NCBI RefSeq assembly: GCF_001418335.1
Contig: NZ_LIPP01000051.1
Coordinates: 1 to 64,000 of the forward strand
Direction: 5' to 3'
Length of the DNA stretch: 64,000 nucleotides
Source of the DNA: Streptomyces aurantiacus
GTDB lineage: Bacteria > Actinomycetota > Actinomycetes > Streptomycetales > Streptomycetaceae
Shown: positions 25,471-35,164 of the stretch, piece by piece
Layout of the letters: each line of letters starts with the position of its first letter
How positions within the stretch are numbered: position 1 is the first letter of the stretch
The notes under the pieces: generated by a model
What the model was told of the DNA's origin: nothing
Databases searched by the model: none
The model's input: the letters and a program-made list of their open reading frames with translations, nothing else
Made by a program: the position numbers and the translations under genes

Positions 25471-26907
25471 TCAGAACGGTTTGAAGTCGTCGAACGCCTC
25501 GTCCGCCTCGTCCCGCTCCGCCTGCTTGTCCCGGCGCCGCTGCTCAGCCGGCCGCGGCGGCTCGAAGCGGTGGTCCTCACCACGGCGCCCGAGCATCTCC
25601 GCGCCCGCCATGACCGTGGGCTCCCAGTCGAAGACGACCGCGTTCTCCTCGGGGCCGATGGCGACGCCGTCGCCCGAGCGGGCACCCGCCTTCATCAGCG
25701 AGGTCTCGACGCCCAGGCGGCTGAGCCGGTCGGCGAGGTAGCCGACGGCCTCGTCGTTGCTGAAGTCGGTCTGGCGGACCCAGCGCTCCGGCTTCTCGCC
25801 GCGCACGCGGTAGAGGCCGTCCTCCTCCTTGGCCACCGTGAAGCCGGCGTCGTCGACCGCCTTCGGGCGGATGACGATCCGCGTGGCCTCTTCCGCCGGC
25901 TTCGCCGCACGGGACTTCGCGACCAGGTCGGCGAGGGCGAAGGACAGCTCCTTGAGGCCCGTGTGGGCGACCGCCGAGATCGCGAAGACCTGGTAGCCGC
26001 GTGCCTCCAGGTCCGGGCGGACCATCTCGGCCAGGTCCTTGCCGTCCGGCACGTCGATCTTGTTCAGGACGACGAGGCGCGGCCGGTTGCCGAGGCCGCC
26101 GTACTGGCTCAGCTCCTGCTCGATGATGTCGAGGTCGGAGACGGGGTCACGGTCCGACTCCAGGGTCGCCGTGTCCAGGACGTGCACCAGCACCTCGCAG
26201 CGCTCCACGTGCCGCAGGAACTCAAGACCCAGGCCCTTGCCCTGGCTGGCCCCCGGGATCAGTCCCGGCACGTCGGCGATCGTGTAGACCGTCGAGCCGG
26301 CCGTGACCACACCGAGGTTGGGGACGAGCGTGGTGAAGGGATAGTCGGCGATCTTCGGCTTCGCGGCCGACAGGACCGAGATCAGCGAGGACTTGCCCGC
26401 ACTCGGGTAGCCGACGAGCGCCACGTCCGCGACGGTCTTCAGCTCCAGGACGATGTCCTGGAGGCCGCCGGGAACACCCAGCAGCGCGAAGCCGGGCGCC
26501 TTGCGGCGGGCCGAGGACAGGGCCGCGTTGCCGAGGCCGCCCCGGCCGCCCTCCGCGGCCACGTACGTCGTGCCCTGGCCGACCAGGTCCGCGAGCACGT
26601 TTCCGTCCTTGTCCTGGACGACCGTGCCGTCCGGGACCGGCAGGATCAGGTCCTGGCCGTCCTTGCCCGACCGGTTGCCGCCCTCGCCGGGCCTGCCGCT
26701 GGTGGCCTTGCGGTGCGGGGAGTGGTGGTAGTCGAGGAGCGTGGTGACGGCCTGGTCGACGACCAGGATCACGTCACCGCCACGGCCGCCGTTGCCGCCG
26801 TCCGGGCCACCGAGGGGCTTGAACTTCTCCCGGTGTACGGAGGCACAGCCGTGACCTCCGCTACCCGCGGCGACGTGCAGCTCGACGCGGTCCACGAAGG
26901 TGGTCAT
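25471..26907 (-). CDS. obg: Obg GTPase
   Basis: 478 residues. The glycine-rich Obg fold comes first ([31 protein letters not shown]), then G1 GYPSAGKSS (near residue 167), the switch-I/II region [16 protein letters not shown] and DVPGLI, G4 NKID and G5 ISA, and a C-terminal OCT domain ending with charged residues. Obg binds the large ribosomal subunit and in Streptomyces is linked to the timing of sporulation. Directly downstream of rplU-rpmA in the usual order, separated from rpmA by a hairpin. Confidence 0.98.
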   Translation of the reverse strand: MTTFVDRVELHVAAGSGGHGCASVHREKFKPLGGPDGGNGGRGGDVILVVDQAVTTLLDYHHSPHRKATSGRPGEGGNRSGKDGQDLILPVPDGTVVQDKDGNVLADLVGQGTTYVAAEGGRGGLGNAALSSARRKAPGFALLGVPGGLQDIVLELKTVADVALVGYPSAGKSSLISVLSAAKPKIADYPFTTLVPNLGVVTAGSTVYTIADVPGLIPGASQGKGLGLEFLRHVERCEVLVHVLDTATLESDRDPVSDLDIIEQELSQYGGLGNRPRLVVLNKIDVPDGKDLAEMVRPDLEARGYQVFAISAVAHTGLKELSFALADLVAKSRAAKPAEEATRIVIRPKAVDDAGFTVAKEEDGLYRVRGEKPERWVRQTDFSNDEAVGYLADRLSRLGVETSLMKAGARSGDGVAIGPEENAVVFDWEPTVMAGAEMLGRRGEDHRFEPPRPAEQRRRDKQAERDEADEAFDDFKPF

Positions 26908-26995
26908 GGAATGTGCCTCCAGTTACGTACGGAAAATCTCTCATCGATGATCACCACGCGGTCGCCGCCAAGTGATCACTACTCAGTTAAAACAC

Positions 26996-27043
26996 GCGAA
27001 AGGCGGACCCGCTTCCCGTACGGGAAGTGAGGTCCGCCTCGCG
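26996..27043 (-). terminator. Hairpin between rpmA and obg
   Basis: AGGCGGACC (27001-27009) pairs with GGTCCGCCT (27031-27039), enclosing CTTCCCGTACGGGAAG (27012-27027), with outer CGCG/CGCG pairing. It probably ends most rplU-rpmA transcripts and lets a fraction proceed to obg. Confidence 0.7.
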
Positions 27044-27053
27044 AAAGATCCGG

Positions 27054-27308
27054 TCAGGCGACCGGAACGATGTTCACGACCTTGCGGCCACGGTGCGTGC
27101 CGAACTCGACCGCACCTGCGGCCAGCGCGAACAGCGTGTCGTCCTTGCCACGGCCGACCTTCACGCCGGGGTGGAAGTGGGTGCCACGCTGGCGGACGAT
27201 GATCTCACCGGCGTTGACGACCTGACCGCCGAAGCGCTTCACGCCGAGCCGCTGAGCATTGGAGTCGCGACCGTTCCGGGTGGACGATGCGCCCTTCTTG
27301 TGTGCCAT
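27054..27308 (-). CDS. rpmA: Ribosomal protein bL27
   Basis: 84 residues starting [24 protein letters not shown], the invariant L27 N-terminus whose tail reaches the peptidyl transferase centre. There is no extra N-terminal extension of the Firmicute type that needs protease trimming. It follows rplU by 14 bp. Confidence 0.99.
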   Translation of the reverse strand: MAHKKGASSTRNGRDSNAQRLGVKRFGGQVVNAGEIIVRQRGTHFHPGVKVGRGKDDTLFALAAGAVEFGTHRGRKVVNIVPVA

Positions 27309-27322
27309 CTCTCCTCAGTCCC

Positions 27323-27643
27323 TTACTTCGCAGCCGCGGGGATCTCAGTGACCTTGATCGCCGTGTACTGCTGGCGGTGGCCCTGACGACGGCGGTAGCC
27401 GGTCTTGTTCTTGTAGCGAAGGATGTCGATCTTCACACCCTTGTGGTGATCCACGATCTCGGCCTGGACCTTGATACCGGCAAGGACCCACGGGTCGCTG
27501 GTCACGGCGTCGCCGTCGACAACGAGCAGGGTCGAGAGCTCGACCGTGTCGCCAACCTGGGCAGTGGAAATCTTGTCAACCTCAACGATGTCGCCGACAG
27601 CAACCTTGTGCTGGCGACCACCGCTGCGCACGATGGCGTACAC
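27323..27643 (-). CDS. rplU: Ribosomal protein bL21
   Basis: 106 residues, [22 protein letters not shown], then a C-terminal [14 protein letters not shown], which matches L21 throughout. First gene of the rplU-rpmA pair. The 187-bp leader contains a CTCCCGG...CCGGGAG hairpin about 65-90 bases before the ATG (27709-27735), which could be a terminator for the upstream gene or a leader structure. Confidence 0.99.
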   Translation of the reverse strand: MYAIVRSGGRQHKVAVGDIVEVDKISTAQVGDTVELSTLLVVDGDAVTSDPWVLAGIKVQAEIVDHHKGVKIDILRYKNKTGYRRRQGHRQQYTAIKVTEIPAAAK

Positions 27644-27830
27644 GCGGATCTCTCTCTCACTCGAAATCGGAATCCCCGCAGTCCAGCCACCGAACGAAGC
27701 AGGCGGCCTCTCCCGGGGCGCGAGCCACCGGGAGGAAGAGGTTTACGGGAATGCGGCGCATCAACAAACACGCCGAGGTTCAAGGCTACGGGGCCCCGAC
27801 CTGGGGGTCAAACCGGCTCCGGACCATGCC

Positions 27831-29177
27831 TCAGGTGGGCTCGCCGTCGTCGGGCAGCGGCTTCACGCCCTTGCACAGGTCCGTGGTGTCCGCGGTGCCC
27901 GGGTAGGCCGCCTTGGTCACCCGGTCGAAGTGGATCCGGTACATGTCGTGCACGGCGTCGTCGTCGACCTTCACGATCGACTCGTCGTTCTCGCGCAGCG
28001 CGGGCCCCGTGTAGTTGCCGGAGCCGGTGAAGCTGACCTTGTTCTGCACGCCGTCGTACATGCCGTCGACGAGGATGTACTTGGAGTGGATGATGTACGG
28101 CGCCGCCAGCTTCTTGCCGGGGTTCAGCGGGTCCCGGTCGTCGTTGTAGCAGCGTACGGTCGGGCCCCCGGTGGTGTGCATCTGCTCCCAGGTGCCCTTG
28201 GTGCCGCCGCTGCTCTTGGCGCTGTCCGCCTCCGCGTAGACGATGCTCACGGAACAGCCCGCCTTCTTCAGCGAGACCAGCTTCTCCGCGATGGCCAGTC
28301 GCGTGATCTTGAAGATCGCCACCCGGACCTTGGTCGACTGCGTGACGCCCGCGGTGTCCTTGTACTTGCAGGTCACGTTGTTCAGGATCGAGTACACCGT
28401 GTCGGTGGCCCGCGAGTTGCCCGTCCGCGGGAAGAAGTACGCCTTGTAGAGGCCGTTGCTCACCGTGCGGTAGTTCCAGGACTTCCAGTCCCGCGTGACC
28501 ATCGTGTCGAAGTAGTCCGCGTACGCGTCGTACATCGTCGGGTTGTTCGGCAGCAGCAGCGCGTCGTTGAAGAAGCGCGTGTGCGCGGACGGCGTGGAGT
28601 TCGAGGTGGTCTCGACGACCACGTTCGTGGCGCCCTGCACCGCCGAGAACAGCCAGAACTTGTTGTGCATGATCGACTTCCCGAACTTCGGGTCGCCGAG
28701 GCACGACTTGTCCTTCGGGCAGGTCGAGACGTACGAGCCCCGCGTACGGTCCGTGCCCAGACCCGCGACGAGCGTCCCGTACGCGGTGTTGGTCGGGCGG
28801 TCGCTGACGCTGGACTCGTCGAGCAGCACCTGTACGTTCACACCACGGTCCTTGGCGGCGACCAGCGCGTTGACAACCCCGGTCTCCCAGACGTGGTAGA
28901 CCGCGACCTTGATCGAGGAGCCGGGCAGCGCCGAGTCCGTCAGCTCGATCAGCCGCGTGCGGATCGCGGCCTGCTGGTCGGTGGTGCCGAGCGGATCGTT
29001 GAAGATCGGCCCCTCGGTCCACGTCGGGTTGTCGATGGCCTCCGCCGTACCCGCCGACGTGGCGGCCTGGACGCCCGCCGCAGACAGTACCGTCGCCAGC
29101 GCGATGGCCTGACGGCCTCCCTTGACCGGCTTCACGGCACGGTGCCGCCCAGTGCTCTTCAGGCGCACGCGCGCCAT
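27831..29177 (-). CDS. Secreted phospholipase D-like protein
   Basis: 448 residues from ATG 29177, preceded by GGGAGGGG. The N-terminus is a long Sec/Tat-like signal (basic RLKSTGRHRAVKPVKGGRQ, hydrophobic AIALATVLSAAGVQA, cleavage near Ala-Glu-Ala). Two PLD half-sites are present: MHNKFWLFS (near residue 170) and IHSKYILVDGMYDG with GSGNYTG (near residue 370). The second is a complete HxKxxxxD motif, while the first has Ser where Asp is expected. Four or more Cys suggest disulphides. It probably cleaves phosphodiester bonds outside the cell; substrate unknown. It lies between rplU and rne but has its own transcription. Confidence 0.88.
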   Translation of the reverse strand: MARVRLKSTGRHRAVKPVKGGRQAIALATVLSAAGVQAATSAGTAEAIDNPTWTEGPIFNDPLGTTDQQAAIRTRLIELTDSALPGSSIKVAVYHVWETGVVNALVAAKDRGVNVQVLLDESSVSDRPTNTAYGTLVAGLGTDRTRGSYVSTCPKDKSCLGDPKFGKSIMHNKFWLFSAVQGATNVVVETTSNSTPSAHTRFFNDALLLPNNPTMYDAYADYFDTMVTRDWKSWNYRTVSNGLYKAYFFPRTGNSRATDTVYSILNNVTCKYKDTAGVTQSTKVRVAIFKITRLAIAEKLVSLKKAGCSVSIVYAEADSAKSSGGTKGTWEQMHTTGGPTVRCYNDDRDPLNPGKKLAAPYIIHSKYILVDGMYDGVQNKVSFTGSGNYTGPALRENDESIVKVDDDAVHDMYRIHFDRVTKAAYPGTADTTDLCKGVKPLPDDGEPT

Positions 29178-29494
29178 GTGTTCCCCTCCCCTGACACGCA
29201 TGAGCGTTCTCCCCAACGCGCATCCGTGTGTCCATACCAATGAGTCTTCAAGTTTTACAGGTAAGTGATCGTGTTCCAAGTGGCGAGCGGTGAATGTGAT
29301 GTCCGTGTGATGCTGCAAAAACATCTCACGGTACGTCAAACCGGGCGCTCAGGATGGCAGTTCCGCACACTGCGCGGGTCCTGCGAGTTACGTCGGCACC
29401 TCCGCCGGATACGTACGGCGGCGCCCGCCGGCCGGGCACACCGACGCCCTCCGACCGGCACGGTGACCGCCGGTCGGAGGGCGTCGCGGGGTCG
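29178..29494. other. Intergenic region rne 3' end / PLD promoter (317 bp)
   Basis: No gene. It holds the rne terminator at 29442-29486 and, nearer the PLD gene, an AT-rich patch at 29240-29340 (CAAGTTTTACAGG and TGATGCTGCAAAAACATC), which probably includes the PLD promoter. Confidence 0.5.
29442..29486 (-). terminator. rne terminator
   Basis: Perfect 18-bp stem (29442-29459 with 29469-29486) around a nine-base loop, eight bases after the rne stop codon. Confidence 0.85.
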
Positions 29495-32400
29495 TCAGTC
29501 CTCGTCGGTGGAGGACGTGACGGTGGACGGCGTCTGCTGCTCCGCGGCCGCGGTCTTCTTCGACGTCGACTTCGCGGCCGTCTTGGCGGTCTTGGTCGCC
29601 TTCTTGGCCGTGGTCTTCTTGGCTGCCGTCTTCTTGGCCGCCGTCGTCGTCTTCTTCGCGGCGGCCTTCTTCGCGGGCGCCTTCTTGGCCGCCTTGCGGG
29701 CCGTCTTCTTGGCCGGAGCCTCGTCGCCCGCATCGGACGCCGCACCGGACGACTCCGCGGGGGCCTCGACCGGCGCCTCGGCTTCCTGCGCCGGGGCCTC
29801 GGGCGACGCCGACGGCACGACCACGACGGCGGTGTCCGCGGACGAGGTCGGCGCGGTGGCCTTACGGACCGCACGGCGCCTCGGACGCGCCGGGGCGGCG
29901 CTGTCGGCGACGGGCTGCTCCGTCGTGGCGGCGGGCTCGGCGGCCCGCTCCACCTCGGGCTCGGGCGCGACGGGCGCGGCAGGCGGGGCGACCGGCTCGG
30001 TGACCGTCACCACGGCGTCCTGTGCCGCCTTGGGCGAACCGGCCGGCGCGGACACCTTGCGGGTCGCCCGACGGCGCGTACGCCCCTTGGGAGCGGCGTC
30101 GGTGGCGGCCGGGGCCTCGGCGGCGGCCGGAGCCTCGACCACCGGGTCCTCGGCGGCGACGGGCTCGGTCTGAACGACCGCGGCCGGCTCCTGCTGCACG
30201 GGGCGCGCGACCTCGTCCTCCGCTGTCACGGACTGCGCGGTCGGCACCTCGCCCCTGCGCTCGGCCCTCTCGGCCCTCTCGGCCCTTTCCGACCTGCGGG
30301 ATTCGGACCTCGGCGCACCCGCCGGGGCCGATGCCCGCCGGCTCGCCCGGCGACGCGAACGGCCGCGCGTGGCCGCGGCCTCCGCCTCGGCGGCGCTGCT
30401 GTACAGGTCCTCGTCCGGTACGAAGTCGTCCAGGCGTGCCTCCGCCAGGGCGGACTCGGGAAGCTCGACGGACTCGGCGACCTCCTCGGTGACCTCGGCA
30501 GCCGACTCGGTCGGCTCGATCGCGTCGGCCGACTCCGGCTCGTACGTGTGCTCGTGCGTGTGCTCGTGGGCCTGCTCGGCACCGCCGCGGCCGCGCTTCT
30601 TGCGCTTGCCACCGCCGCCGCCACCCGCGGCGGTCGGCTGCTCCATGTGCACGATCACGCCACGGCCGTTGCAGTGGACGCAGGTCTCCGAGAACGACTC
30701 CAGCAGGCCCTGGCCGACCCGCTTGCGGGTCATCTGGACCAGGCCGAGCGAGGTGACCTCGGCCACCTGGTGCTTCGTACGGTCGCGGCCCAGGCACTCC
30801 AGGAGGCGCCGCAGCACCAGGTCCCGGTTGGACTCCAGGACCATGTCGATGAAGTCGATGACGACGATGCCGCCGAGGTCGCGCAGCCGCAGCTGGCGCA
30901 CGATCTCCTCGGCCGCCTCCAGGTTGTTCCTGGTGACCGTCTCTTCGAGGTTGCCGCCCTGACCGGTGAACTTGCCGGTGTTGACGTCGATCACGATCAT
31001 CGCTTCGGTCTTGTCGATGACCAGCGAACCGCCGCTCGGCAGCCAGACCTTGCGGTCAAGCGCCTTGGCGAGCTGCTCGTCGATCCGGTACGTCGCGAAG
31101 ACGTCGACCTCGGAGGTCCACCTCGACAGCCGGTCGGCCAGGTCGGGCGCGACATGGGCGACGTACCCGTGGATGGTGTTCCACGCCTCGTCGCCGCTGA
31201 CGATGACCTTGGTGAAGTCCTCGTTGAAGATGTCGCGGACGACACGGACGGTCATGTCCGGCTCGCCGTACAGCAGCGTCGGCGCGTTCGAACTGCCGCC
31301 GCTCTTCGCCTTCTTCTCGATGTCCTCCCACTGCGCCTGGAGCCGCTCGACGTCACGGCGCAGCTCGTCCTCGCTCGCGCCCTCGGCGGCGGTGCGCACG
31401 ATGACGCCCGCGTCCTCGGGGACGATCTTCTTGAGGATGGTCTTCAGGCGGGCGCGCTCGGTGTCGGGCAGCTTGCGGCTGATGCCGGTCATCGAGCCCT
31501 CGGGCACGTAGACCAGGTAGCGGCCGGGGAGCGAGACCTGGCTCGTCAGACGGGCGCCCTTGTGGCCCATCGGGTCCTTCGTGACCTGCACGAGGACCGA
31601 CTGTCCTGACTTCAGGGCGCTCTCGATGCGGCGGGGGCCGTTGGCCATGCCCAGCGCCTCGAAGTTGACCTCACCGGCGTACAGCACGGCGTTGCGGCCC
31701 TTGCCGATGTCGATGAAGGCGGCCTCCATCGACGGCAGCACGTTCTGGACCTTGCCCAGGTAGACGTTGCCGACGTACGAGGTCGACTCCTCCTTGTTGA
31801 CGTAGTGCTCCACGAGCACGTCGTCCTCAAGGACGCCGATCTGGGTGCGCTCGCCGCTCTGGCGGACGACCATCACGCGCTCGACGGCCTCACGACGGGC
31901 CAGGAACTCGGCCTCGGTGATGATCGGAACGCGGCGGCGGCCCTGCTCGCGCCCTTCACGGCGGCGCTGCTTCTTGGCCTCCAGACGGGTCGAGCCCTTG
32001 ATGGACTGCACCTCGTCCGAGCCGTCGTGGGACCGCTCGTCCTTCTTGCGGGGCTCGCGGACCTTGACGACCGTGCGCTCGGGGTCGCTGTCGCCCGCGC
32101 CCGACTCGACCTCGCCGGAGGAGTCACCGGCGCGGCGGCGACGGCGACGGCGGCGACGGCTGCTGCTGGAGCCGCCGGCGTCCTCGTGCTCGTCCTCCGC
32201 GTCCGCGGCGTCCTCCTCGACCTGCTCGGCCGTGTCTTCGGCGTCCTGGGCCTCTTGGACCTGCTGGGCCTCCTGGACCTGCTGGGTGCCCTGGCCGGCC
32301 CCGGCTGCCTGCTCACCGCGCTCGTCCTGCTCACCGGCGAACTCGTCGTCCGCGTCGGCGGACTCGCCCCGGCGGCGGCGACGGCCACCACGGCGGCGAC

Positions 32401-33985
32401 GGCGGCGCGAACCGGTCTCCTCGTTGTCGTCACCGTCGGCGGCGTCCTCGGCGGACTCCTCCTCGGTGGACTCCTCGTCGACGGGCTCCTCGGCCTCGGG
32501 GGCCCGCTCGACCGGGGCCCGCTCCGCCGGGGCGGCGGGCTCCTCGGCCTTCCTGCGGCGGCGCCTGCGCGGTCCGCCGGTCTCCTCCTCGACGACCGCG
32601 GGGGCGGCCTCCTGGACCGGCTCCGCGACCTCCTCGGTCTCCTCGGCGGCCTCGGCCGCGGCGGCGGCCGCCGCGCGCTCCGGCGTCTGGAACATCGGCT
32701 CGGTGAAGACCGGCGCCTGGAAGACGGCGACGGCGGGACGCGCGGGGCGTCGGCCCGACTCCTCCTCGGCCCGCGCGGCCTTGCGCGGTGCGGGAGCGGA
32801 GAAGCCTCCGGCCGCCTTGCGGGTGGCCCGGCGGCGGGCACGGCGCGGGGTGGTGTCCTCCGCGTCGGCGGGGGTCTCGGTCTCGGCGGACCGGTCGTTC
32901 TTGGCAGCGGCCACGGGGGCCTCCCTGCGCTCGTCGCGGACAACGGCCTCGGTGGGCTCGGTCGCGGTGGGGGTCTCGGCGCGCTCCGCCTTCGGCTGGG
33001 TGGCGCGGCGAGCGGGCTCGGCGGCGGCCTCGTCGGACGCCGGCTCGGGGGTCTCGGTCTCCGCCTGCGGGGCGCCGGCGGGCGCGGTGGCCCGGCGCGT
33101 GGCACGACGCCGCGTACGCGGAGCGGGGGCGGCCTCGGCCTCGACGGCCGGTGTCTCTTCGGGTGCCCCGGACGTCTCTTCGGATGTCTCCGCGGCGGCC
33201 GGGGCCTCGGCGGCCCCGCCGGACGCGGGCGTCACAACGGTCACCGGAGCGGCTTCGGCGTCGGCCGTCTGCGGCGTACCCGTGGGCGCGGTGGCCCGGC
33301 GCGTGGCACGACGGCGCGCGCGGGGAGCGGAGGCGGCCTCGCCATCGGTTTCGGCGGCGGCGGGTGTCTCGGGCTCCGTCTGCGCGAGGGACTCCGCCTG
33401 CGCGACGGGTGCGGCGGTCGTTGCCTCTGCGGCGTCGGCCGTCTGCGGCGTACCCGTGGGCGCGGTGGCCCGGCGCGTGGCACGACGCCGCGCGCGGGGA
33501 GCAGGGGCGGCCTCGCCATCGGTTTCAGCGGGTGCTGCGGCGGGTGTCTCGGGCTCCGTCTGCGCGAGGGACTCCGCCTGCGCGAGGGGCGCGACGGGTG
33601 CGGCGGTCGTTGCCTCTGCGGCTTCGGCGCCCGGCGTACCCGTGGGCGCGGTGGCCCGGCGCGTGGCACGACGGCGCGTACGCGGGGCGGGGGCGGCCTC
33701 GTCGGCCGCTGCCTGTACGGGCTCTACGGGGGCCTCGTCGGCGCCCGGGGCGGTGGCCTCGGCAGCCGTCTCCTCCGGGACCCCAGAGGCACCGGCCGGT
33801 ATGGCCGGCGCAGTGTTCTCCGCCGGTGCCGTGGTCTCTGTCACGGCGGCACCTTCGGCGTTCGCCGAGGGGGGTCCCGCGGGGCGGGAAGCGGCGCGAC
33901 GGCGCCGGCGTGGTGGCAGCGTGTCGCTGGGGGTGCTGTTGTCGGAGCCCTTTGCGGGCCCAGTGGGTTCGGTCGGCTCAAGCAT
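29495..33985 (-). CDS. rne: RNase E/G family endoribonuclease, very long form
   Basis: 1496 residues from ATG 33985 (GGGAG 11 bases upstream). The catalytic core occupies about residues 690-1105: S1-like (SYVGNVYLGKVQNVLPSMEAAFIDIG), the 5'-sensor/RNase H region, the catalytic Asp pair in VIDVNTGKFTG and IDFIDM, and the zinc-link CVHCNG. Flanks are disordered. The N-terminal 690 residues hold five copies of an RRRATRRATAP-type module, including two nearly identical 58-62 residue units, then Glu/Arg blocks (RRRRRRGGRRRRR). The C-terminus holds three more copies and a Lys/Ala tail like histone H1 (KKTARKAAKKAPAKK). In S. coelicolor this enzyme (RNase ES) binds PNPase through its flanks. The arginine-rich modules probably bind RNA or partners. 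Confidence 0.97.
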   Translation of the reverse strand: MLEPTEPTGPAKGSDNSTPSDTLPPRRRRRAASRPAGPPSANAEGAAVTETTAPAENTAPAIPAGASGVPEETAAEATAPGADEAPVEPVQAAADEAAPAPRTRRRATRRATAPTGTPGAEAAEATTAAPVAPLAQAESLAQTEPETPAAAPAETDGEAAPAPRARRRATRRATAPTGTPQTADAAEATTAAPVAQAESLAQTEPETPAAAETDGEAASAPRARRRATRRATAPTGTPQTADAEAAPVTVVTPASGGAAEAPAAAETSEETSGAPEETPAVEAEAAPAPRTRRRATRRATAPAGAPQAETETPEPASDEAAAEPARRATQPKAERAETPTATEPTEAVVRDERREAPVAAAKNDRSAETETPADAEDTTPRRARRRATRKAAGGFSAPAPRKAARAEEESGRRPARPAVAVFQAPVFTEPMFQTPERAAAAAAAEAAEETEEVAEPVQEAAPAVVEEETGGPRRRRRRKAEEPAAPAERAPVERAPEAEEPVDEESTEEESAEDAADGDDNEETGSRRRRRRGGRRRRRGESADADDEFAGEQDERGEQAAGAGQGTQQVQEAQQVQEAQDAEDTAEQVEEDAADAEDEHEDAGGSSSSRRRRRRRRRAGDSSGEVESGAGDSDPERTVVKVREPRKKDERSHDGSDEVQSIKGSTRLEAKKQRRREGREQGRRRVPIITEAEFLARREAVERVMVVRQSGERTQIGVLEDDVLVEHYVNKEESTSYVGNVYLGKVQNVLPSMEAAFIDIGKGRNAVLYAGEVNFEALGMANGPRRIESALKSGQSVLVQVTKDPMGHKGARLTSQVSLPGRYLVYVPEGSMTGISRKLPDTERARLKTILKKIVPEDAGVIVRTAAEGASEDELRRDVERLQAQWEDIEKKAKSGGSSNAPTLLYGEPDMTVRVVRDIFNEDFTKVIVSGDEAWNTIHGYVAHVAPDLADRLSRWTSEVDVFATYRIDEQLAKALDRKVWLPSGGSLVIDKTEAMIVIDVNTGKFTGQGGNLEETVTRNNLEAAEEIVRQLRLRDLGGIVVIDFIDMVLESNRDLVLRRLLECLGRDRTKHQVAEVTSLGLVQMTRKRVGQGLLESFSETCVHCNGRGVIVHMEQPTAAGGGGGGKRKKRGRGGAEQAHEHTHEHTYEPESADAIEPTESAAEVTEEVAESVELPESALAEARLDDFVPDEDLYSSAAEAEAAATRGRSRRRASRRASAPAGAPRSESRRSERAERAERAERRGEVPTAQSVTAEDEVARPVQQEPAAVVQTEPVAAEDPVVEAPAAAEAPAATDAAPKGRTRRRATRKVSAPAGSPKAAQDAVVTVTEPVAPPAAPVAPEPEVERAAEPAATTEQPVADSAAPARPRRRAVRKATAPTSSADTAVVVVPSASPEAPAQEAEAPVEAPAESSGAASDAGDEAPAKKTARKAAKKAPAKKAAAKKTTTAAKKTAAKKTTAKKATKTAKTAAKSTSKKTAAAEQQTPSTVTSSTDED
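33273..33640 (-). repeat. In-frame tandem repeats within rne (174 and 186 bp units)
   Basis: The block starting GGCGTACCCGTGGGCGCGGT recurs at 33273, 33447 and 33633. Units of 58 and 62 codons encode TRRATAPTGTP, ETPAA, AQAESLAQTEPETP and related text almost unchanged. A more diverged copy is at about 33080. High DNA identity points to recent duplication, so copy number may vary between strains. Confidence 0.85.
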
Positions 33986-34234
33986 GCGGGTGGATCTCCC
34001 GTCAGGCTCCCGGGCGCCGCGGATCCGGTGACGTCCGCGGCTCGCGCGTTGCGCGGTGCCGCCGTCCGGGGCGCGGGCGCCGCACGGGAGCTCTCTGTGT
34101 CCTGTCTCGCCGGTTCCGTACGCCATGTGTGCGTACGGCCTGGCGAAAGTCTTCTGGTCGGTGCGCTGCCCGACCCAGGTGGCTCCCGGATACGAGGGCT
34201 GCGCTTCGACGTCCGTCCCTACGCGGGACCTTCC

Positions 34235-35029
34235 TTACGCCGACGCCTTCGCGGCGGCAGTTGCGGTGTCCCCGGCCGAGGCCGGAGAGGGTGCTGCTGC
34301 CTCGCGGTCGGGCGCGAGCGGGTCGGTCACCGTGCCGGTCTCTTCATCGAAAAGCCCCTGCGCCAGCCTGGTCACCGCTGCGGGGACCGGCGGCGCCAGG
34401 TCGGCCACGGATCGAAGACCGGACAGGACGTCGTCAGGTCGAACGGCAGGCGTCACGTGCCGAACAACCAGCCGCAGTATCGCACAGGCCTGGTCGGTCG
34501 GCCTATCGGCCTGTGCACTGTGCGCCTCCGACTGCGCACTGTGCGCCTCCAGGCTCGCGACTGCGCCGCGGGCGTCGAAGGTGCGGATACCGTTCTTCGC
34601 CTTGCGCCGGACCTCGACGGTCTCCGCCGCCATGAAGGCGTCGACCGCACGCTCCGCGTCCTCGGGGGACACGCCGTCGAGGCGCAGCTCCCACACGGAC
34701 GCGGTGAGCCGGTCGGCGAGACCCGACGTACGGGCCTCCACGGCGTCGATGATGTCGAGCCCGACGGGCATCGACTCGTCGAGGAGCAGGCGCAGCTTGT
34801 CGGGGTCGCGCGCGTCGGTGAGCGCGATCTCCAGGTACTCGGCCTCACTGCCCGTGCCGGTGGGTGCGGCATTGGCGTACGACACCTTCGGGTGCGGCGT
34901 GAAACCGGCCGAGTACGCCATGGGCACCTCGGCTCGGCGCAACGCGCGCTCGAAGGCACGCTGGAAGTCACGGTGGCTGGTGAACCGGAGGCGACCGCGC
35001 TTGGTGTAGCGCAGTCGGATGCGCTGCAC
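34235..35029 (-). CDS. DUF2344 (TIGR03936) radical-SAM-linked protein
   Basis: 264 residues from GTG 35029. IRLRYTKRGRLRFTSHRDFQRAFERALRRA is the family signature, followed by YSAGFTPHPKVSYANAAPTGTGSEAEY. Members are encoded with, or fused to, the large radical-SAM protein TIGR03960 present here at 37007; together they are thought to modify an RNA or ribosomal target, still undefined. Two extra genes separate the pair here. An internal imperfect repeat (EAHSAQSEAHSAQ) and an Ala-rich tail are lineage-specific. rne starts 250 bp downstream. Confidence 0.9.
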   Translation of the reverse strand: MQRIRLRYTKRGRLRFTSHRDFQRAFERALRRAEVPMAYSAGFTPHPKVSYANAAPTGTGSEAEYLEIALTDARDPDKLRLLLDESMPVGLDIIDAVEARTSGLADRLTASVWELRLDGVSPEDAERAVDAFMAAETVEVRRKAKNGIRTFDARGAVASLEAHSAQSEAHSAQADRPTDQACAILRLVVRHVTPAVRPDDVLSGLRSVADLAPPVPAAVTRLAQGLFDEETGTVTDPLAPDREAAAPSPASAGDTATAAAKASA

Positions 35030-35164
35030 CGCGAGTGCGGGCGGCGGGCCTTCGGGCTGTCGCTTGCCCAGTGTCGTTCAGTCCTTCGTGAGAGCCGTCG
35101 TACTCCTACCTAGAGTACGTGTCCCGGCGGCCACGTGTTCCCTCCGGGAGCGGTCCGGCGCGCG

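Noticed and set aside
27644..27830. Ribosomal protein leader or riboswitch before rplU
   Set aside because: One hairpin is visible but I cannot match it to any known L21 leader, and it could equally be the terminator of the PLD gene.
31805..35113. 1102-codon plus-strand frame
   Set aside because: Antisense to rne; glycine/arginine/leucine-only composition caused by the rne repeats.
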